Of a stretch of 64,000 nt of DNA, positions 58,401 to 64,000 are shown in pieces; position 1 is the stretch's first letter; the number at the start of each line of letters is the position of its first letter. The stretch is from contig NC_133324.1 in NCBI RefSeq assembly GCF_042186555.1, positions 930,001-994,000 of the forward strand, given 5' to 3'. Below the pieces are notes generated by a model that worked only from the letters and a program-made list of their open reading frames with translations, was not told where the DNA came from and did no database searches. Source of the DNA: Aquarana catesbeiana. Taxonomy: Eukaryota > Chordata > Amphibia > Anura > Ranidae. Made by a program: the position numbers and the translations under genes.

Positions 58401-61400
58401 TCCCAACTGTCATGTCCCCCCTCCTCCCAACTGTCATGTCCCCCCTCCTCCCCTTCCTCCCAACTGTCATGTCCCCCCTCCTCCCAACTGTCATGTCCCC
58501 CCTCCTCCCCTTCCTCCCAACTGTCATGTCTCCCCTTCCCCCCAACTGTCATGTCCCCCCCTCCTCCCCTTCCCCCCAACTGTCATGTCCCTCCCCTTCC
58601 CCCCAACTGTCATGTCCCCCTTCCTCCCAACTGTCATGTCCCCCTCCTCCCCCTCCTCCCAACTGTCATGTCCCCCCTCCTCCCCTTCCTCCCAACTGTC
58701 ATGTTCCCCCCTCCTCCCCTTCCTCCCAACTGTCATGTCCCCCCTCCTCCCCTCATCCCCTCCTCCCAACTGTCATGTCTCCCCTTCCCCCCAACTGTCA
58801 TGTCCCCCCCCCTCCTCCCCTTCCCCCCAACTGTCATGTCCCCCCCTCCTCCCCTTCCCCTCAACTGTCATGTCCCCCCCCCTCCTTCCCTTCCTCCCAA
58901 CTGTCATGTCCCCCCCTCCTTCCCTTCCTCCCAACTGTCATGTCCCCCCCTCTTTCCCTTCCTCCCAACTGTCATGTCCCCCCTCCTTCCCTTCCTCCCA
59001 ACTGTCATCTCCCCCCCTCCTCCCCTTCCTCCCAACTGTCATCTCCTCCCAACTGTCATGTCCCCCCCTCCTTCCCATCCTCCCAACTGTCATCTCCCCC
59101 CCTCCTTCCCTTCCTCCCAACTGTCATCTCCCCCCTCCTCCCCTTCCTCCAACTGTCATCTCCTCACCCCTGTCAAGCCCCCCTCCTTCCCTTCCTCCCA
59201 ATTGTCATGTCCCCCCTCCTTCCCTTCCTCCCAACTGTCATGTCCCCCTTCCTCCCAACTGTCATGTCCCCCTTCCTCCCCTTCCCCCCAACTGTCATGT
59301 CCCCCCCTCCTCCCCTTCCTCCCAACTGTCATCTCCTCCCAACTGTCATGTCCCCCCTCCTTCCCATCCTCCCACCTGTCATGTCCCCCCCTCCTCCCAA
59401 CTGTCATGTCCCCCCCTCCTTCCCTTCCTCCCAACTGTCATCTCCCCCCCTCCTTCCCTTCCTCCCAACTGTCATCTCCCCCCCTCCTCCCCTTCCTCCC
59501 AACTGTCATCTCCTCACCCCTGTCAAGCCCCCCCCCTCCTTCCCTTCCTCCCAACTGTCATGTCCCCCTTCCTCCCAACTGTCATGTCCCCCTCCTCCCC
59601 TTCCTCCCAACTGTGATGTCCCCCTCCTCCCCTTCCTCCCAACTGTCATGTCCCCCTTCCTCCCAACTGTCATGTCCCCCCCTCCTCCCCTTCCCCCCAA
59701 CTGTCATGTCCTCCCCTTCCCCCCAACTGTCATGTCCCCCCCTCCTCCCCTTCCTCCACCTGTCATGTCCCCCCCTCCTCCCCTTCCTCCCAACTGTCAT
59801 GTCCCCCCCTCCTTCCCTTCCTCCCAACTGTCATGTCTCCCTTCCTCCCAACTGTCATGTCCCCTTCCTCCCCTCCCCCCCAACTGTCATGTCCCCCCTC
59901 CTCCCCTTCCCCCCAACTGTCATGCCCCCCCCCCCTCCTCCCCTTCCTCCCACCTGTCATGTCCCCCCTCCTTCCCTTCCTCCAACTGTCATGTCCCCCC
60001 TCCTCCCCTTCCCCCCAACTGTCATCTCCCCCTTCCTCCCCTTCCTCCCAACTGTCATGTCCCTCCCCCCTCCTCCCCTTCCTCCCAACTGTCATGTCCC
60101 TCCCCCTCCTCCCAACTGTCATGTCCCTCCCCCTCCTCCCAACTGTCATGTCCGCCCCTCCTCCCCTTCCCTCCCAACTGTCATGTCCCCCCCTCCTCCC
60201 CACTGTCATGTCCCCCCTCCTCCCCTTCCTCCCAACTGTCATGTCCCCTTCCTCCCAACTGTCATGTCCCCTTCCTCCCCTTCCCCCCAACTGTCATGTC
60301 CCCCCCCCTCCTCCCCTTCCCCCCACCTGTCATGTCCCCCCCTCCTTCCCTTCCTCCCAACTGTCATGTCCCCCCCTCCTTCCCTTCCTCCCAACTGTCA
60401 TGTCCCCCCCTCCTCCCCTTCCTCCCAACTGTCATGTCCCCCCCTCCTCCCCTTCCCCCCCAACTGTCATGTCCCCCCCTCCTCCCTTCCCCCCCAACTG
60501 TCATCTCCCCCCTCCTCCCCTTCCTCCCAACTGTCATGTCCCTCCCCCTCCTCCCCAACTGTCATGTCCCCCCCTTCCTCCCCCTTCCTCCAACTGTCAT
60601 GTCCCCCCTCTCCCCTCCCTCCCAACTGTCATGTCCCCCCCTCCTCCCCTTCCCTCCCAACTGTCATGTCCCCCCTCCTCCCCTTCCTGCCCAACTGTCA
60701 TTGTCCCCCCTCCTCCCCTTCCTCCCAACTGTCATGTCCCCCCTCCTCCCAACTGTCAAACTGTCATGTCCCCCCTCCTCCCCTTCCTCCCAACTGTCAT
60801 GTCCCCCCTCCTCCCAACTGTCATGTCCCCCCTCCTCCCCACTATCATGTCCCCCCCCTCCTCCCCTTCCCTCCCAACTGTCATGTCCCCCCTCCTCCCC
60901 TTCCTCCCAACTGTCATGTCCCCCCTTCCTCCCACCTGTCATGTCTCCCCCTCCCCCCGAACTGTCATGTCCCCCCCTCCCCCCAACTGTCATGTCCCCC
61001 CCCTCCCCCCAACTGTCATGTCCCCCCTCCTCCCAACTGTCATGTCCCCCCTCCTCCCCCTCCTCCCAACTGTCATGTCCCCCCCTCCTCCCAACTGTCA
61101 TGTCCCCCCTCCTCCCCTTCCTCCCAACTGTCATGTCCCCCCTCCTCCCCCTCCTCCCAACTGTCATGTCCCCCCTCCTCCCCTTCCTCCCAACTGTCAT
61201 GTCTCCCCTTCCCCCCAACTGTCATGTCCCCCCCCCTCCTCCCCTTCCCCCCAACTGTCATGTCCCTCCCCTTCCCCCCAACTGTCATGTCCCTCCCCTT
61301 CCCCCCAACTGTCATGTCCCCTCCCCTTCCCCCCAACTGTCATGTCCCCCCCTCCTCCCCTTCCCCTCAACTGTCATGTCCCCCCTCCTCCCCTTCCTCC

Positions 61401-62654
61401 CAACTGTCATGTTCCTCCTTCCTCCCAACTGTCATGTCCCCCCCCCTCCTCCCCTTCCTCCCAACTGTCATGTCCCCCCCCCTCCTCCCCTTCCCCTCAA
61501 CTGTCATGTCCCCCCCTCCTTCCCTTCCTCCCAACTGTCATGTCCCCCCCTCCTTCCCTTCCTCCCAACTGTCATGTCCCCCCTCCTTCCCTTCCTCCCA
61601 ACTGTCATCTCCCCCCCTCCTCCCCTTCCTCCCAACTGTCATCTCCTCCCAACTGTCATGTCCCCCCTCCTTCCCTTCCTCCCAACTGTCATGTCCCCCC
61701 CCCTCCTTCCCTTCCTCCCAACTGTCATGTCCCCCCCCCTCCTTCCCTTCCTCCCAACTGTCATGTCCCCCCCTCCTTCCCTTCCTCCCAACTGTCATGT
61801 CCCCCCCCTCCTTCCCTTCCTCCCAACTGTCATGTCCCCCCTCCTTCCCTTCCTCCCAACTGTCATGTCCCCTTCCTCCCCTTCCCCCCAACTGTCATGT
61901 CCCCCCCTCCTCCCCTTCCTCCCCTTCCTCCCAACTGTCATCTCCTCACCCCTGTCAAGCCCCCCCCTCCTTCCCTTCCTCCCAACTGTCATGTCCCCCC
62001 CTCCTTCCCTTCCTCCCAACTGTCATGTCCCCCTCCTCCCCTTCCTCCCAACTGTCATGTCCCCCTTCCTCCCAACTGTCATGTCCCCTTCCTCCCCTTC
62101 CCCCCCAACTGTCATGTCCCCCCCTCCTCCCCTTCCCCCCAACTGTCATGTCCCCCCCCTCCCCCCCTTCCTCCCACCTGTCATGTCCCCCCCCTCCTTC
62201 CCTTCCTCCCAACTGTCATCTCCCCCCCTCCTTCCCTTCCTCCCAACTGTCATGTCCCCCCCCTCCTTCCCTTCCTCCCAACTGTCATCTCCCCCCCTCC
62301 TCCCCTTCCTCCCAACTGTCATCTCCTCCCAACTGTCATGTCCCCCCCTCCTTCCCTTCCTCCCACCTGTCATGTCCCCCCCTCCTCCCCTTCCTCCCAA
62401 CTGTCATGTCCCCCTCGTTCCCTTCCTCCCAACTGTCATGTCCCCCTTCCTCCCAACTGTCATCTCCCCCCTCCTCCCCTTCCTCCCAACTGTCATGTCC
62501 CTCCCCCCTCCTCCCAACTGTCATGTCCCCCCCCTCCTCCCCTTCCTCCCAACTGTCATGTCCCTCCCCCTCCTCCCAACTGTCATGTCCCCCCCTCCTC
62601 CCCTTCCTCCCAACTGTCATGTCCCCCCCCTCCTCCCCACTATCATGTCCCCCC

Positions 62655-62935
62655 TCCTCCCCTTCCCTCCCAACTGTCATGTCCCCCCCTCCTCCCCTTC
62701 CCTCCCAACTGTCATGTCCCCCCCTCCTCCCCTTCCCTCCCAACTGTCATGTCCCCCCCTCCTCCCCTTCCCTCCCAACTGTCATGTCCCCCCCTCCTCC
62801 CCTTCCCTCCCAACTGTCATGTCCCCACCTCCTCCCCTTCCCTCCCAACTGTCATGTCCCCCCCTCCTCCCCTTCCCTCCCAACTGTCATGTCCCCCCCT
62901 CCTCCCCTTCCCTCCCAACTGTCATGTCCCCCCCT
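62655..62935. repeat. Run of 35-bp units
   Basis: Eight successive units read CTTCCCTCCCAACTGTCATG with one extra C relative to the common CTTCCTCCC form, giving a 35-bp period. Their near-identity points to a recent local amplification. Confidence 0.8.
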
Positions 62936-64000
62936 CCTCCCCTTTCTCCCAACTGTCATGTCCCCCCTCCTCCCCACTATCATGTCCCCCCCTCCTCCCC
63001 TTTCTCCCAACTATCATGTCCCCCCTCCTCCCAACTGTCATGTCCCCCCCTCCTCCCCTTTCTCCCAACTATCATGTCCCCCCTCCTCCCAACTGTCATG
63101 TCCCCCCTCCTCCCAACTGTCATGTCCCCCCCTCCTCCCCTTCCTCCCAACTGTCATGTCCCCCCCTCCTCCCAACTGTCATGCCCCCCCTCCTCCCAAC
63201 TGTCATCTCCCCCAACTGTCATCTCCCCCCCTCCTCCCCTTCCTCCGAACTGTCATGTCCCCCCCTCCTCCCCTTCCTCCCAACTGTCATGTCCCCCCCT
63301 CCTCCCCTTCCTCCCAACTGTCATCTCCCCCCCCTCCTCCCCTTCCTCCCAACTTTCATCTCCTCCCACCTGTCATGTCCTCCCAACTGTCATTCCCCCC
63401 CTCCTAGCCCTTCCTCCCACCTGTCATGTCCTCCCAACTGTCATTCCCCCCCCCTCCTAGCCCTTCCTCCCACCTGTCATGTCCTCCCAACTGTCATTCC
63501 CCCCCCTCCTAGCCCTTCCTCCCAACTGTCATCTCCTCCCACCTGTCATGTCCCCCCCTCCTTCCCTTCCTCCCAACTGTCATGTCCCCCCTTCCTCCCA
63601 ACTGTCATGTCCCCCCTCCTTCCCTTCCTCCCAACTGTCATGTCCCCCCCTTCCTCCCAACTGTCATCTCCCCCCCTCCTTCCCTTCCTCCCAACTGTCA
63701 TCTCCTCCCACCTGTCATGTCCCCCCCTCCTCCCCTTCCTCCCAACTGTCATGTCCCCCCCCCTCCTCCCCTTCCTCCCACCTGTCATGTCCCCCCCCCT
63801 CCTCCCCTTCCTCCCACCTGTCATGTCCCCCCTTCCTTCCCTTCCTCCCAACTGTCATGTCCCCCCCTCCTTCCCTTCCTCCCAACTGTCATGTCCCCCC
63901 CTCCTTCCCTTCCTCCCAACTGTCATGTCCCCCCCTTCCTCCCAACTGTCATGTCCCTTCCTCCCAACTGTCATGTCCCCCCCTCCTTCCCTTCCTCCCA

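Larger units (their letters stand above)
17216..64000. repeat. 34-bp satellite array (~1,370 units), continues past the window
   Basis: The consensus plus-strand unit is AACTGTCATG, T, a C7 tract, TCCT, C4, TTCCT, C3: 34 bp, twice the 17-bp monomer. Main variants are CATC for CATG, ACCTG for AACTG, CTTCC for CTCCC, C5-C8 in the long tract, and CGACTG and GTCGTG subfamilies in blocks. Units of 25 bp and 35 bp also occur in runs. The strand is almost pure pyrimidine outside the spacer. The count is length divided by 34, not a direct tally. No gene, RNA or unrelated insertion was found in this 46.8 kb; the very long plus-strand frames are by-products. Confidence 0.95.

Noticed and set aside
17336..63851. 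Many minus-strand frames of 60-430 codons rich in Gly/Arg/Glu/Asp
   Set aside because: TGA in the minus-strand CATGACAG spacer recurs every 34 bp and rotates through the frames. Open stretches therefore appear only between such stops or in variant units such as the GTCGTG blocks, where CACGACAG removes the TGA.
16570..64000. CRISPR array or other prokaryotic direct-repeat system
   Set aside because: There are no unique spacers between constant repeats, the units are contiguous, and the setting is a vertebrate genome with introns and an LTR retrotransposon.
16570..64000. Telomeric or classical centromeric satellite
   Set aside because: There is no TTAGGG or related hexamer, and 17/34-bp units are short for known centromeric alpha-like monomers. 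A centromeric role cannot be judged without mapping, so it is not claimed.

Overview
The window looks like part of a vertebrate whole-genome assembly, most likely an amphibian (frog); a fish is the main alternative. The reasons are spliced exons of a vertebrate-type retinol dehydrogenase/DHRS13-like short-chain dehydrogenase, a decayed Ty3/gypsy chromovirus of the kind common in fish and amphibians, very long non-coding tandem arrays, and a run of exactly 500 N. The species call is inference.

Left part (1-6474): two decayed retroelement fragments in opposite orientation. On the minus strand, a broken gag-position reading frame of unknown family (about 2237 to 1) has a proline-rich middle, a basic PKKKRK motif and a C-terminal region made of a 27-bp minisatellite (9-residue repeats). 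A possible LTR lies upstream of it (2311-2727). On the plus strand, a 5'-truncated chromovirus pol runs from a protease remnant through reverse transcriptase, RNase H, integrase and chromodomain (2909-6110), followed by a polypurine tract and a well-bounded 397-bp 3' LTR (6078-6474). Frameshifts and stops show that it is dead.

Middle part (6475-9620): a 21-bp minisatellite, then two consecutive exons of the SDR gene (7860-8051 and 9431-9540) with matching intron phases. The intron between them carries a degenerate 50-60-bp repeat. These two exons are the only host protein-coding sequence I can support.

Right part (9621-64000): everything downstream of the second SDR exon is tandem repeat, presumably intronic if the gene continues. 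A 26-bp satellite (9621-14919 and 15296-16069) is interrupted by a ~376-bp insertion and ends at the assembly gap (16070-16569). Beyond the gap a different array begins: first a homogeneous 17-bp monomer, then about 46.8 kb of a 34-bp unit (a 17+17 dimer by length) that runs off the window edge. The 34-bp array is almost pure pyrimidine on the plus strand, with an AACTGTCATG spacer. It contains sequence subfamilies, length variants (17, 25, 34, 35 bp) and kilobase-scale segmental duplications. The plus strand of the consensus has no stop in any frame, which produces spurious open frames of up to ~8,800 codons. I see no RNA gene, CRISPR array, bacterial feature or new multi-gene system. The most interesting object is the satellite itself: most units offer a canonical G-quadruplex pattern on the minus strand plus a TGACAG (TALE-homeobox-like) core, repeated over a thousand times apparently inside or beside a gene.
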